Positions 27,395-36,244 of a DNA stretch of 64,000 bases are shown here, piece after piece (the first letter of the stretch is position 1; each line of letters begins with the position of its first letter). Source of the DNA: Streptomyces djakartensis (GTDB taxonomy: Bacteria; Actinomycetota; Actinomycetes; Streptomycetales; Streptomycetaceae). The position numbers were made by a program, and so were the translations under genes. The notes under the pieces are model-generated. The model did no database searches and was not told the DNA's origin. It saw only the letters and a program-made list of their open reading frames with translations. The stretch is taken from positions 186,001 to 250,000 of the forward strand of contig NZ_BMWE01000003.1 of NCBI RefSeq assembly GCF_014651075.1, given 5' to 3'.

Positions 27395-28176
27395 CTGCTC
27401 AGGACACCATCTGCCGCCGCCTGGTCGGCCGTACCGCCGTCGTCACCGGAGCCGGCAGCGGCATCGGTCTCGCCGCCGCCCGGCGCCTCGCCTCCGAGGG
27501 CGCCCACGTCGTCTGCGGCGACGTCGACGAGGTCCGGGGCAAGGCGGCCGCCGAAGACACCGGCGGCATCTTCGTGAAGGTAGACGTCACCGACGCCGAG
27601 CAGGTCGAGGCGCTTTTCAGGACCGCCCACGACACCTACGGCAGCGTCGACATCGCCTTCAACAACGCGGGCATCTCGCCGCCCGACGACGACTCCATCC
27701 TGGAGACCGGCCTGGAGGCCTGGAAGCGTGTCCAGGAGGTCAACCTCACCTCCGTCTACCTGTGCTGCAAGGCCGCCATCCCGTACATGCGGCAGCAGGG
27801 CAGGGGCTCGATCATCAACACGGCCTCCTTCGTGGCCCGGATGGGCGCCGCCACCTCCCAGATCTCGTACACGGCCTCCAAGGGCGGCGTCCTGGCCATG
27901 TCCCGGGAACTGGGCGTGCAGTTCGCCCGCGACGGCATCCGCGTGAACGCCCTGTGCCCCGGCCCGGTCAACACCCCCCTGCTGCAGGAGCTGTTCGCCA
28001 AGGACCCGGAGCGCGCCGCCCGCCGCCTGGTGCACATCCCGGTCGGGCGGTTCGCCGAGGCGGAGGAGATCGCCGCCGCCGTGGCCTTCCTCGCCAGTGA
28101 CGACTCCTCCTTCGTGAACGCCACCGACTTCCTGGTCGACGGCGGGATCGCCGGGGCGTACGTCACCCCCCTGTAG
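27391..28176 (+). CDS. Short-chain dehydrogenase/reductase
   Basis: A 261-residue classical SDR. The Rossmann cofactor motif TGAGSGIG is at about residues 19-26, NNAG follows at about 90, the active-site Ser is in NTASF, and the YTASK catalytic pair is near residue 155. The GTGA overlap with the aldehyde dehydrogenase indicates coupling. In this cluster it would oxidise the alcohol group of gamma-glutamylethanolamide to the aldehyde that the dehydrogenase upstream converts to an acid. The assignment of step is by context. Generic annotation would be 3-oxoacyl-ACP reductase-like. Confidence 0.9.
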   Translation: MTAQDTICRRLVGRTAVVTGAGSGIGLAAARRLASEGAHVVCGDVDEVRGKAAAEDTGGIFVKVDVTDAEQVEALFRTAHDTYGSVDIAFNNAGISPPDDDSILETGLEAWKRVQEVNLTSVYLCCKAAIPYMRQQGRGSIINTASFVARMGAATSQISYTASKGGVLAMSRELGVQFARDGIRVNALCPGPVNTPLLQELFAKDPERAARRLVHIPVGRFAEAEEIAAAVAFLASDDSSFVNATDFLVDGGIAGAYVTPL

Positions 28177-28299
28177 GCGTGCCCTGACGGCCGGGATCCC
28201 GCCGCGCGGTGCCGGGATGAGCGTGACGCCACCGGCCGGCCGGTATCCCGATCCGCTCGGCCCGCACCTGCGCCGCCGCGCACCCGGGACCGTCACCGG

Positions 28300-28333
28300 C
28301 CCGGTGCCCTCGCCTCAGGGCGGTGGCACCGGG
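28300..28333. terminator. Bidirectional hairpin terminator
   Basis: Perfect 9-bp outer stem (28300-28308 and 28325-28333) with an inner CGCC/GGCG stem, located between the convergent SDR and aldolase genes. Confidence 0.65.
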
Positions 28334-28398
28334 CGGACGAGGACCGCCGCGCCCGTCGCCGGGGTGGCCCGCCGGCCGGCCGCTTTCCGGCCGGTGGT

Positions 28399-29601
28399 CT
28401 ACAGGAACGTGTGGCCCTCGCCGCGGTACGTCGGCACGGTCGCCGTCACCGCGTCGCCCTCGACCAGGTGCAGCCGGTCGAACCGCTCGCACAACTCACC
28501 GGCCTTCGCGTGCCGGAACCACACCTTGTCGCCGATCAGCAGATCGTCGGCGGGCGAGCCGAGCAGCGGCGTCTGCACCTCGCCGGCCCCCTCCTGGGGG
28601 TCGTAGCGCAGTCCCTCGGGCAGGTACGGCACGGGCGACCGGTCGGCCCCGGCGGCCCCCGAGGCGGGATACCCGCCACCGAGCACGGTCACCACCCCCA
28701 CCCCCGGCCGCCGTACCACGGGCTGCGCGAAGAGAGCCGCCGGACGGCCGCGGAACGAGGTGTAATTGTCGAACAGCCGCGGCAGGTACAGACCCGACCC
28801 GGCGGCGATCTCCGTCACCGCGTCCTCGGCCGCCGTGTGCTGCACCGAGCCGGTGCCGCCACCGTTCACGAACTCCAGCCCCGGAACGACCGCCCGCACG
28901 GCCCGCACCACCTCCGCGCGCCGGGCGGCGAGTTCACGCTTGGCCGCGGCCTGCATCAGCCGGACGGCACGGGACCTGAGCGGCCGACCCGCCACGGAGT
29001 CCCCCACACCGGCGACATGACCCTCGTACGCCATGATCCCCACGACCTCGAAACCCGGCCGCCGGGCCACCGCCCGGGCCACGTCGGCGACCTGGGCGGG
29101 GGAGTGCAACGGCGAACGCCGCGCCCCGACCCGCACCCGCCCGCCGAGCAACTTCAGGGACGTGTCCAACTCCAGGCAGACGCGGACGACTTCGCGGCCA
29201 CCGCCCCTCGACGCGTCGATCAGGTCCAGCTGGGCGACGTCGTCGACCATGACGGTCACGGCGCCGGCGAGTTTCGGGTCACCGGCGAGTTCGGCGAACG
29301 CGGCGCGGTCGGCCGAGGGGTAGGCGAGCAGCACGTCGCCGAAACCCGACCGGGCCAGCCACAGCGACTCGGCGAGGGTGAACGACATGATCCCCGCGAA
29401 ACCGTCCCGGGCCAGGACGCGTTCCAGCAGCGCCCGGCACCGCACCGACTTGCTGGCGACCCGGATCGGCTTGCCCGCGGCGCGGCGGACCAGGTCGGCG
29501 GCGTTGGCGTCGAAGGCGTCCAGGTCCACGATCGCGAGAGGGGCTTCGAGGTGGGCGGTGGCCCGGTCATAACGGGCCCGGTCGGCGGCGCGCGCAGTCA
29601 T
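28399..29601 (-). CDS. PLP-dependent amino acid deaminase/aldolase (D-threonine aldolase/DSD1-like, alanine racemase fold)
   Basis: A 400-residue fold-type III PLP enzyme. The Schiff-base lysine is in the N-terminal IRVASKSVRC. Barrel motifs include EVVRVCLELDTSLKLLGGRVRVG, IMAYEGHVAG and FVNGGGTGSVQHTA. The C-terminal beta domain carries a DSD1-like zinc/PLP region with GDKVWFRHAKAGELCERF. The family splits D-3-hydroxy amino acids or deaminates D-serine; the substrate is not determinable here. The start is ATG 29601. The same frame continues open upstream to 31203 but that extension is antisense to a coding region and is not part of the protein. Confidence 0.85.
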   Translation of the reverse strand: MTARAADRARYDRATAHLEAPLAIVDLDAFDANAADLVRRAAGKPIRVASKSVRCRALLERVLARDGFAGIMSFTLAESLWLARSGFGDVLLAYPSADRAAFAELAGDPKLAGAVTVMVDDVAQLDLIDASRGGGREVVRVCLELDTSLKLLGGRVRVGARRSPLHSPAQVADVARAVARRPGFEVVGIMAYEGHVAGVGDSVAGRPLRSRAVRLMQAAAKRELAARRAEVVRAVRAVVPGLEFVNGGGTGSVQHTAAEDAVTEIAAGSGLYLPRLFDNYTSFRGRPAALFAQPVVRRPGVGVVTVLGGGYPASGAAGADRSPVPYLPEGLRYDPQEGAGEVQTPLLGSPADDLLIGDKVWFRHAKAGELCERFDRLHLVEGDAVTATVPTYRGEGHTFL

Positions 29602-29871
29602 GAACGCAGCCTGCCAGACAGGATTACCGCAGGGTAGGGGGACGTTCCGGGCAGATGCCCCGGCGTTGTGGACTGGTTCCCGTTCGCGCAGGAACACGCC
29701 GTAGAGTGACGCGCACGTACGGCGGAACGGCGCCGGCCGGAAATCCGAGCCGGGATGACGCTCCGTCCGTACGGGTATGGGTGCCCGGGACGACTCGGTG
29801 CCGGGCGCCGGGCAGGACGACACCGCCGCCCAGCAAACCGCGGCGGCCCGGGCACGAGGAAACGGGGGGGC

Positions 29872-31974
29872 ATGAGCACGGAAGCACGGCGTGCCCCGTT
29901 CCCTCCGCAGCCGGGCACACCACCGCCCCCCGCACACCCGCCGACCCGGCCGGATGACCCGCGAGTGGAGCGGCCGCACCGCCCGGCCGAGCCCTCCGGG
30001 CGAGCCGGGGGCGGCGTGCCGTCCTCCCCGGACAGCACCGGGCGCGTGGGCACCGACAGGCCGAGCCCGGATCCGGCCGGGCAGCACACGCCGGGCGCGC
30101 GGCGGCCGTCGCCGGAGCGGGAGACGGGCCCGGCGCGGTCCGCTGACCCAAGGACCCGGGATGCGTCCGGCGGGCGCGGACCGTCGCGAGGCGCTTCCCC
30201 CGGACCGCGTTCGTCGGCCGGTACGGAAACCGACAGGCATGTGAGTGGCTCCTCGGCCGGTGAAGGCACCAGCGCCGGAACGGCTCCACGGAGCGCCGGC
30301 ACGGCCGGTCCGGCATCCCCCGGCTCGAACGGCCACCCCCGTTTCCCGGGCACCGGCCGCACGGCCCCCGAGCCGACGACCCCCCGGCGCGGCGAGCCCG
30401 CCACACCGCCTCCGCCTCCCGCCTCCGCCCGCTTTCCGGACACGCCCCCCGCCGTCGGGCACATGACACGATCCGAGTCGAACAGGCCGTCCGCACCCCC
30501 TGCCACGCCTCCCCGTCCGCGTCACGCACCGGATCGCTCCGCAGACGCCTCGACCTCGTCCGACCGGCCGGGGCGTTCGGAGGCGCCGTCGGGGGTTTCG
30601 CCGGCCGCGTCCGGTGGGCCGTTCCGCGTGGCTTCGCCTGGTGGGTCGGGTGAGGCGTCGGCTGAGTCCGACCGGTCGGGGCGTTCGGATGGTTCGTCGG
30701 GGGTTTCGCCGGCCGCGCCGGGGCGGCCGTTCCGCCTTGCCCCGCCCCGCCCCGCCGGCGTGCCCGACCGGAACTCGTCCGAGACGACCGCTCGCCTGCG
30801 TCCCGTCCCCCCGGCCCCCTCCGGCCGCCCCGGTGCGCCGGAGGCGTCCGCCGCTTCCGGATCGCGGGCAGGCCGTCCCGGTACTCCGCGCGCCGAGGTC
30901 CCGCCCCGCCCCGCCTACGCCCCCCAGGCCGGCGCACGGACGGGCGCCCAAGTCGCACCCGGTGCCGATGCCGACCCCACCGGCCATGGGACGCGCCTGC
31001 CGTCGCCGCCCGCCGGGCAACCCCGCACAGCTGCTCCCGCCCAGCGCCCCGCCCCCGCAACCCCACCGCGCCCGGAGGCCGCCCCCGTCGCTCCCGACCC
31101 CGCCCTCTCCTGGAGTGCGCCCCTCGCCCCGGGCGGCGCCCCCGGCGCCACGCGCCCCCTGGTGTCCTTCGGCGAGCCCGAGGGATACGACCGCGACGGA
31201 CAACCCCGGCCGCTCGGGCGGCGCCGCGCGTCACAGGCCGCCGCGGCCACCGCCTGTCTCGTGCTCGGACTGGGGCTCATCTCGGGCGCGGTCACCGGGA
31301 GCTGGCTCGTCGGGGACTCCGGGGAAGAGGGCTCGCGCGGCACCTTCGCCACCGCCGGGGGCCTGTGGCACAGCGTCCCCGTCGACCAGCTGTTCCCGCC
31401 CACCGTGGAGGGCCGGGGCGCCGGCCCCGGGGGAGCCGACCGCACCTGGACCCGTATCGCCGTCGCCCGGGACAGCGGCTGCAAGGACGCCTTCGACCCC
31501 CTGCTGAGCAAGGTCCTGGCCCCCGTCGGCTGCGAGCGGCTCCTGCGGGCCACCTACACCGACGCCACCCAGAGCTACGTCACCACCGTCGGCCTGCTCT
31601 TCACCACGGCCGACGCCCCGGGCATGACCTCCCTCGCGAACCGCTTCCGCACGGAGCGCCTGGACCGCCGCAGCGACCTGATGCCCCTGCCGTACGCCGC
31701 CAAGGGCACGCCCGCCGCCCACTTCGGGGCGGAGCAGCGCGCCGCCTGGACCGTCTCCGTCCTGACCGAGGCACCGGTCGTCGTCTTCGCCGTCTCCGGC
31801 TGGGCCGACGGCCGCGCCGTCGACGACCCGCAGCCCGCCGAGGACGCGATGCGGTCCGGCGCCACCACCGCCCCGGCCCAGGCCGGCCTCGGCAACGAGG
31901 CGCAGGGCCTGGCCGACCGTGTCGAGCGCGGTCTGCGCAAGAACGTCCGCTCGGCCTCGGAGCAGCCGTCGTGA
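29872..31974 (+). CDS. Pro-rich single-pass membrane protein of unknown function, coupled to a mycosin-like protease
   Basis: A 700-residue protein in three parts. Residues 1-450 are low-complexity and rich in Pro, Arg, Ser, Gly and Ala, including a repeat with a 36-residue period. One membrane segment follows at about 453-480 (ATACLVLGLGLISGAVTGSWLVG in part). The C-terminal region of about 220 residues looks folded and is probably outside the membrane, with segments such as DRTWTRIAVARDSGCKDAFDPLL. I do not recognise a named family. Its stop overlaps the start of the S8 protease gene by 4 nt, which suggests that the two act together at the membrane. ATG at 29872; the in-frame upstream ORF to 29755 lacks coding character. 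Confidence 0.8.
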   Translation: MSTEARRAPFPPQPGTPPPPAHPPTRPDDPRVERPHRPAEPSGRAGGGVPSSPDSTGRVGTDRPSPDPAGQHTPGARRPSPERETGPARSADPRTRDASGGRGPSRGASPGPRSSAGTETDRHVSGSSAGEGTSAGTAPRSAGTAGPASPGSNGHPRFPGTGRTAPEPTTPRRGEPATPPPPPASARFPDTPPAVGHMTRSESNRPSAPPATPPRPRHAPDRSADASTSSDRPGRSEAPSGVSPAASGGPFRVASPGGSGEASAESDRSGRSDGSSGVSPAAPGRPFRLAPPRPAGVPDRNSSETTARLRPVPPAPSGRPGAPEASAASGSRAGRPGTPRAEVPPRPAYAPQAGARTGAQVAPGADADPTGHGTRLPSPPAGQPRTAAPAQRPAPATPPRPEAAPVAPDPALSWSAPLAPGGAPGATRPLVSFGEPEGYDRDGQPRPLGRRRASQAAAATACLVLGLGLISGAVTGSWLVGDSGEEGSRGTFATAGGLWHSVPVDQLFPPTVEGRGAGPGGADRTWTRIAVARDSGCKDAFDPLLSKVLAPVGCERLLRATYTDATQSYVTTVGLLFTTADAPGMTSLANRFRTERLDRRSDLMPLPYAAKGTPAAHFGAEQRAAWTVSVLTEAPVVVFAVSGWADGRAVDDPQPAEDAMRSGATTAPAQAGLGNEAQGLADRVERGLRKNVRSASEQPS
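30558..30742 (+). repeat. In-frame direct repeat, 108-nt period
   Basis: About 75 nt starting at 30558 recur at 30666 with several substitutions. They encode SGVSPAASGGPFRVASP and SGVSPAAPGRPFRLAPP in the disordered region of the Pro-rich membrane protein. Confidence 0.75.
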
Positions 31975-33170
31975 AAGCCACCAGGAAGACGAGGGCGGCG
32001 GCCCCCGGAGCCCGTCGCCCCGCGGCGCTGAGCGTCCTGCTCGCCGCGGGCCTCGTCCTCCTCCCGGCCACCTCCGCCCACGCCGACGGCATCCGCGCCC
32101 AGCAGTGGGCCCTGGAGGCCATGCACACCCAGGAGGCCTGGCAGACCACGAAGGGCGAGGGCGTCACCGTCGCCGTCCTGGACACCGGCGTCGAGGCCGA
32201 CCACCCCGACCTGACCGGCAACGTCCTCACCGGCAAGGACCTGGTCCGCTTCGGCGCCGAACCCGGCGACCGCGCCTGGGCCCGGCACGGCACCGCCATG
32301 GCCGGGATCATCGCCGGCCACGGACACGGCCCGGGCAACGGCGACGGCGTCATAGGCATCGCCCCCGAGGCGAAGATCCTCCCCGTCCGCGTGATCCTGG
32401 AGGACGGCGACCCCTCCCGCGCCAAGGCCCGCAGCACCCGCGGCAACGCCCTGGCCGACGGCATCCGCTGGGCCGCCGACCACGGCGCGGACGTCATCAA
32501 CCTCTCCCTCGGCGACGACTCGGCCTCCGCGCACCCCGAACCCAGCGAGGACCAGGCCATCCAGTACGCCCTGAGAAAGGGTGTGATCGTCGTCGCCTCC
32601 GCCGGCAACGGCGGTGAGAAGGGCGACCACATCTCCTACCCGGCCGCCTACCCGGGCGTGATAGCCGCCACCGCGGTCGACCGCTCCGGAACCCGCGCGC
32701 CCTTCTCCACCCGCCGCTGGTACGCGACCGTCAGTGCCCCCGGGGTGGACGTCGTCATCGCCGACCCCGACGAGAAGTACTACGAGGGCTGGGGCACCAG
32801 CGCCGCAGCCGCCTTCGTCTCCGGCGCCGCCGCCCTGGTCAAGGCGGCCCACCCCGATCTGACGCCGGCCCAGGTCAAGACGCTCCTCGAGGACACCGCC
32901 CGCAATGCCCCCGCCGGGGGCCGCGACGACTCCCGCGGCTTCGGCTTCGTCGACCCGGCCGCCGCCATCAGGGCCGCCGGCCGGATCGAGCCGAAGGGCC
33001 TGCACGCGGCGGCGTACGGCCAGGAGTACTTCGGCAGCGGCCCCGACGCCGCCGCCTCAGGCGACGGCACCGCGGACTGGGCCGCCCCCCTCGCGGGGGG
33101 CGCGGGCGGTGTCCTGCTGGTCGCCGCCGTGGTCCTGTGGCGCGGCCGCCGAGCCGGCCGCGAGGACTGA
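31971..33170 (+). CDS. Membrane-anchored S8 subtilisin-like serine protease (mycosin-like)
   Basis: A 399-residue protease with a signal peptide (cleavage near SAHA-DG, residue about 37) and a C-terminal membrane anchor (about 372-390, GGAGGVLLVAAVVLW) followed by RGRR, as in type VII secretion-associated mycosins. The catalytic triad is visible: Asp in VAVLDTGVEADHPDL, His in RHGTAMAGIIAG, Ser in GTSAAAAFVSGA. The GTG at 31971 overlaps the upstream gene by 4 nt. No ESX/WXG100 or EccC genes lie nearby, so the type VII link is by family resemblance only. It probably acts outside the cytoplasmic membrane on an unknown substrate. Confidence 0.9.
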   Translation: MKATRKTRAAAPGARRPAALSVLLAAGLVLLPATSAHADGIRAQQWALEAMHTQEAWQTTKGEGVTVAVLDTGVEADHPDLTGNVLTGKDLVRFGAEPGDRAWARHGTAMAGIIAGHGHGPGNGDGVIGIAPEAKILPVRVILEDGDPSRAKARSTRGNALADGIRWAADHGADVINLSLGDDSASAHPEPSEDQAIQYALRKGVIVVASAGNGGEKGDHISYPAAYPGVIAATAVDRSGTRAPFSTRRWYATVSAPGVDVVIADPDEKYYEGWGTSAAAAFVSGAAALVKAAHPDLTPAQVKTLLEDTARNAPAGGRDDSRGFGFVDPAAAIRAAGRIEPKGLHAAAYGQEYFGSGPDAAASGDGTADWAAPLAGGAGGVLLVAAVVLWRGRRAGRED

Positions 33171-33224
33171 GGACTTCTGAGCCGCCGCCGACGGCGTGGC
33201 ACCCGGCCGATAGGGTCGACGACC

Positions 33225-33953
33225 GTGGCGAACAAGAACATCCCCGACCCCGGCTTCTCCGACGACGACGGCTCCGCCGACCCCCGGCTGAGCGCGGCCC
33301 TCGCCGCCTGGTCCGAGAACCGCGCCGCGGTGGGCCCGGTGCTGAACGCCCTCAAGGACGCCCGGCTGCTCGTCCCCGTCGTGGCCGTACTCGGCGAGGT
33401 CGAGGAGGACGAGCGGGGACTGCGCCGCGAGAAGACCAGCGACATGGCCGTGCCGACCCTGAAGGCCGGCGAACGCACCGCCCTGCCCGCGTTCACCTCC
33501 ACGGACTCCCTCGCCCGCTGGGACCCGGCGGCGCGGCCCGTGGCCGTGCCGCTGCACCAGGCCCTCCAGGCCGCGGCGCACGAGAAGGCGGACACGGTCG
33601 TGCTCGACCTGGCCGGGCCGGTGCCGTTCGAACTGACCGGGCCCGCCCTGCTCGCCCTCGCGGAGGGCCGCACGAGCACCGATCCGCTCGCCGACCCGGC
33701 CGTCGTCGAGGCCGTACGGGCCGCCGTGGCGGCCGAGCCCGCCGTCCTGCGCGCCCACCTCGGTCCGGGCCAGGCCGACGGGACCCTCGCGCTGGTCCTG
33801 GACCCGTCCGCCGCCCCGGCCGAGGCCGCGCAGGCCGTCGCCCGGCGGCTCGCCGCCGACGAGACACTGAGGGCCCGCCTGGTGCGCGGCCTCGACCTGG
33901 CACTGCTGCCGGCCGGGGCGACGCCTCCGGGCGAGCCCTTGTACGAACGCTGA
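33225..33953 (+). CDS. SseB-domain protein
   Basis: A 242-residue protein with an SseB N-terminal-type domain (about 25-125, ALAAWSENRAAVGPVLNALKDARLLVPVVAVLG in part). The region FTSTDSLARWDPAARPVAVPLHQAL is characteristic. The C-terminal half is Ala/Leu-rich and may be a second, diverged copy. Molecular function is not known. GTG start at 33225, since the sequence from there matches the usual N-terminus. It lies in the same direction as the protease gene but 54 nt after it, and is convergent with the DUF1844 gene. Confidence 0.85.
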   Translation: MANKNIPDPGFSDDDGSADPRLSAALAAWSENRAAVGPVLNALKDARLLVPVVAVLGEVEEDERGLRREKTSDMAVPTLKAGERTALPAFTSTDSLARWDPAARPVAVPLHQALQAAAHEKADTVVLDLAGPVPFELTGPALLALAEGRTSTDPLADPAVVEAVRAAVAAEPAVLRAHLGPGQADGTLALVLDPSAAPAEAAQAVARRLAADETLRARLVRGLDLALLPAGATPPGEPLYER

Positions 33954-33974
33954 CGCGGGGGCCTGCCCCAGGGG

Positions 33975-34331
33975 CTAGCCGTAGACCGGGCCGGTGTACT
34001 TCTCGCCCGGCCCCTTGCCCGGCTCGTCCGGGACGAGCGAGGCCTCGCGGAACGCCAGCTGGAGCGACTTCAGGCCGTCGCGCAGGGGCGCCGCGTGGAA
34101 GGAGCTGATCTCGGTCGCCGTCGCGTCCAGCAGACCGGCGAGCGCGTGCACCAGCTTGCGGGCCTCGTCCAGGTCCTTGTGCTTGTCGCCCTCCTCGGTC
34201 AGACCGAGCTTCACCGCGGCGGCGCTCATCAGGTTGACGGCGACCGTCACGATCACCTCGACCGCCGGGACCTCGGCGATGTCGCGGGCCATGGCGTCGA
34301 AGTCGGGGGACTCAGCAGGGGTCTCACTCAT
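33975..34331 (-). CDS. DUF1844-domain protein
   Basis: A 118-residue conserved actinobacterial protein. The DUF1844 core runs from about residue 15 to 85 (VEVIVTVAVNLMSAAAVKLGL, then DEARKLVHALAGLLDA). It looks soluble and helical. Function unknown. ATG at 34331. Divergent from infC, with which it is regularly adjacent in Streptomyces by my recollection. Confidence 0.85.
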   Translation of the reverse strand: MSETPAESPDFDAMARDIAEVPAVEVIVTVAVNLMSAAAVKLGLTEEGDKHKDLDEARKLVHALAGLLDATATEISSFHAAPLRDGLKSLQLAFREASLVPDEPGKGPGEKYTGPVYG

Positions 34332-34727
34332 GTCCCACACGATAGGCGCAGAGCGGGCGGGCACCGCACCGGACCCCGGGGCGCCGCAATTAGCCGTTGC
34401 TGGCCATTGCTGGTAACCTCATGTAACGACCGGCTGGACATGCATGCCTCGCGGCCCGCGAGTCCGGCCCACAAGTGGAGGCTTTCGAACTCCCACCCGG
34501 CCACCCCCAGGGCGGCGGGTCACCGGTCAGACGGCCCGTCCCAGCGGCGGTGATCCGTCCGAAAGCGCGCCCCGCGGTTTCCCCGCGGCGGTGCTCCGGT
34601 AGTTCGAGGAGCCCCGCCTGGGAATCGTCCGGGGCATTTTTCTTGCTTCGGCGCGGTTAGGTCTATCGAAAAGAGACGTTACGCGGCCGTCCGCCAGACC
34701 GTCGCGTGGTGCTACCGAGGAGGATCC
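34332..34727 (+). promoter_or_regulatory. infC operon leader region with attenuator-like structure
   Basis: 396 nt without a gene. It contains the perfect inverted repeat CCGCGG-TTTCC-CCGCGG-like element near 34572-34588 and, downstream, a terminator-like hairpin at 34611-34641. The latter precedes infC by about 86 nt, so it would be transcribed with the operon and could act as an attenuator. No leader peptide is obvious. Confidence 0.5.
34611..34641 (+). terminator. Attenuator-like intrinsic terminator in the infC leader
   Basis: Stem GCCCCG (34611-34616) and CGGGGC (34630-34635) followed by ATTTTT (34636-34641). A U tract is unusual in this genome and marks a real intrinsic terminator. It lies upstream of, not after, the operon. 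Confidence 0.6.
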
Positions 34728-35372
34728 ATCAGCGCCGAGCCCCGCATCAACGACCGGATTCGCGTTCCCGAGGTGCGACTTGTCGGTCCCAGTGGCGAGC
34801 AGGTGGGCATCGTCCCGCTGGCCAAGGCACTGGAGCTTGCGCAGGAGTACGACCTGGACCTGGTCGAGGTCGCGGCGAACGCCCGTCCGCCCGTGTGCAA
34901 GCTCATGGACTACGGGAAGTTCAAGTACGAGTCGGCCATGAAGGCCCGTGAGGCGCGCAAGAACCAGGCGCACACGGTCATCAAGGAGATGAAGCTCCGG
35001 CCGAAGATCGACCCGCACGACTATGACACCAAGAAGGGTCACGTCGTCCGGTTCCTCAAGCAGGGCGACAAGGTCAAGATCACGATCATGTTCCGTGGTC
35101 GCGAGCAGTCCCGGCCCGAGCTGGGCTACCGACTGCTGCAGCGTCTCGCGGAGGACGTCCAGGACCTCGGTTTCGTCGAGTCGAACCCGAAGCAGGACGG
35201 CCGGAACATGATCATGGTCCTCGGTCCGCACAAGAAGAAGACCGAGGCGATGGCCGAGGCTCGCCAGGCGCAGGAGGCCCGCAAGGCGGAAGCGAAGGCC
35301 AACCCCGGCCGCTCGCAGAACGCCGCGGACGCGGACGTCGAGGCGCCGGCTGAGGAGCCCGCCGAGGCGTGA
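34728..35372 (+). CDS. infC: Translation initiation factor IF-3, ATC start codon
   Basis: A 214-residue IF-3 that binds the 30S subunit and checks start codons and initiator tRNA. The conserved N-terminus [19 protein letters not shown] begins directly after an ATC codon at 34728, preceded by GAGGAGGA at 34717-34724. No ATG, GTG or TTG lies in frame between the last upstream stop-free stretch and this point that would fit the family, and starting at the next GTG/ATG would delete part of the N-domain. Non-canonical infC starts allow IF-3 to repress its own translation. The C-terminal tail (about 180-214) is Ala/Glu-rich, typical of actinobacteria. First gene of infC-rpmI-rplT. Confidence 0.94.
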   Translation: MSAEPRINDRIRVPEVRLVGPSGEQVGIVPLAKALELAQEYDLDLVEVAANARPPVCKLMDYGKFKYESAMKAREARKNQAHTVIKEMKLRPKIDPHDYDTKKGHVVRFLKQGDKVKITIMFRGREQSRPELGYRLLQRLAEDVQDLGFVESNPKQDGRNMIMVLGPHKKKTEAMAEARQAQEARKAEAKANPGRSQNAADADVEAPAEEPAEA

Positions 35373-35481
35373 CCCCTGGGGACGCGAGTCCCAGGAAGCA
35401 ATCGAAACAAGACGACGCTCCACCGTGCCCGGTTTTCGCGACCGGGCACCGGAGCGCCACCGACGAGGAGAGAACGGCGCT

Positions 35482-35676
35482 ATGCCGAAGAACAAGTCGC
35501 ACAGCGGGTCCAGCAAGCGCTTCAAGGTCACCGGCTCCGGCAAGGTGCTCCGTGAGCGTGCCGGCAAGCGCCACCTGCTCGAGCACAAGTCGTCCCGTGT
35601 GACGCGTCGCCTCACCGGCAACGCCGAGATGGCCCCGGGCGACGCCAAGAAGATCAAGAAGCTTCTCGGCAAGTGA
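35482..35676 (+). CDS. rpmI: 50S ribosomal protein L35
   Basis: A 64-residue, strongly basic ribosomal protein of the large subunit. The family N-terminus [20 protein letters not shown] and the [10 protein letters not shown] core are intact. The ATG at 35482 follows GAGGAGAG. Located between infC and rplT, the standard bacterial order, and no doubt co-transcribed. Confidence 0.98.
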   Translation: MPKNKSHSGSSKRFKVTGSGKVLRERAGKRHLLEHKSSRVTRRLTGNAEMAPGDAKKIKKLLGK

Positions 35677-35770
35677 CGCCGGGCGCGTGAGCGCCGCACG
35701 TCAGGACCGGGACCCAATCGATTTCGGGCCGTGTGAGGACCACCGCGGCCCCCCTACAAGGAGTTAAGAA

Positions 35771-36154
35771 GTGGCACGCGTCAAGCGGGCAGTCAACGCC
35801 CACAAGAAGCGCCGGGCGATCCTCGAGCAGGCCTCCGGCTACCGCGGTCAGCGTTCGCGCCTGTACCGCAAGGCCAAGGAGCAGGTCACCCACTCGCTGG
35901 TCTACAACTACAACGACCGCAAGAAGCGCAAGGGTGACTTCCGCCAGCTGTGGATCCAGCGCATCAACGCCGCTGCCCGCGCCAACGGCATGACCTACAA
36001 CCGCTTCATCCAGGGTCTGAAGGCCGCGAACGTCGAGGTCGACCGCAAGATCCTGGCCGAGCTGGCCGTCAACGACGCCGGCGCCTTCGCCGCGCTCGTC
36101 GAGGTCGCCCAGAAGGCGCTGCCGAGCGACGTCAACGCCCCCAAGGCGGCCTGA
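35771..36154 (+). CDS. rplT: 50S ribosomal protein L20
   Basis: A 127-residue large-subunit protein that binds 23S rRNA and is needed for early 50S assembly. The N-terminal extension [20 protein letters not shown] and the [16 protein letters not shown] core are typical. The GTG start at 35771 follows AAGGAG. In several bacteria L20 represses this operon by binding the infC-rpmI leader; I cannot show that here. A strong terminator follows at 36182-36211. Confidence 0.98.
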   Translation: MARVKRAVNAHKKRRAILEQASGYRGQRSRLYRKAKEQVTHSLVYNYNDRKKRKGDFRQLWIQRINAAARANGMTYNRFIQGLKAANVEVDRKILAELAVNDAGAFAALVEVAQKALPSDVNAPKAA

Positions 36155-36181
36155 CGCCGGCTCTGAGCCGAAGTGACTGAA

Positions 36182-36211
36182 GGACCCGCAGGTGGAAACG
36201 CCTGCGGGTCC
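36182..36211 (+). terminator. Terminator after rplT
   Basis: Perfect 11-bp stem (36182-36192 and 36201-36211), 8-nt loop, 27 nt after the rplT stop and ending 33 nt before the methyltransferase ATG. Confidence 0.75.
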
Positions 36212-36244
36212 TGCTGTGTCCGAGTTACTGACAAGGTGAATCGC

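Noticed and set aside
29602..31203. N-terminal extension of the aldolase/deaminase frame
   Set aside because: Low-complexity, antisense to the Pro-rich membrane protein gene; the conserved enzyme begins at 29601.
31971..33170. Part of a type VII (ESX) secretion locus
   Set aside because: No WXG100, EccB, EccC, EccD or EccE genes in the window; only the protease resembles that system.
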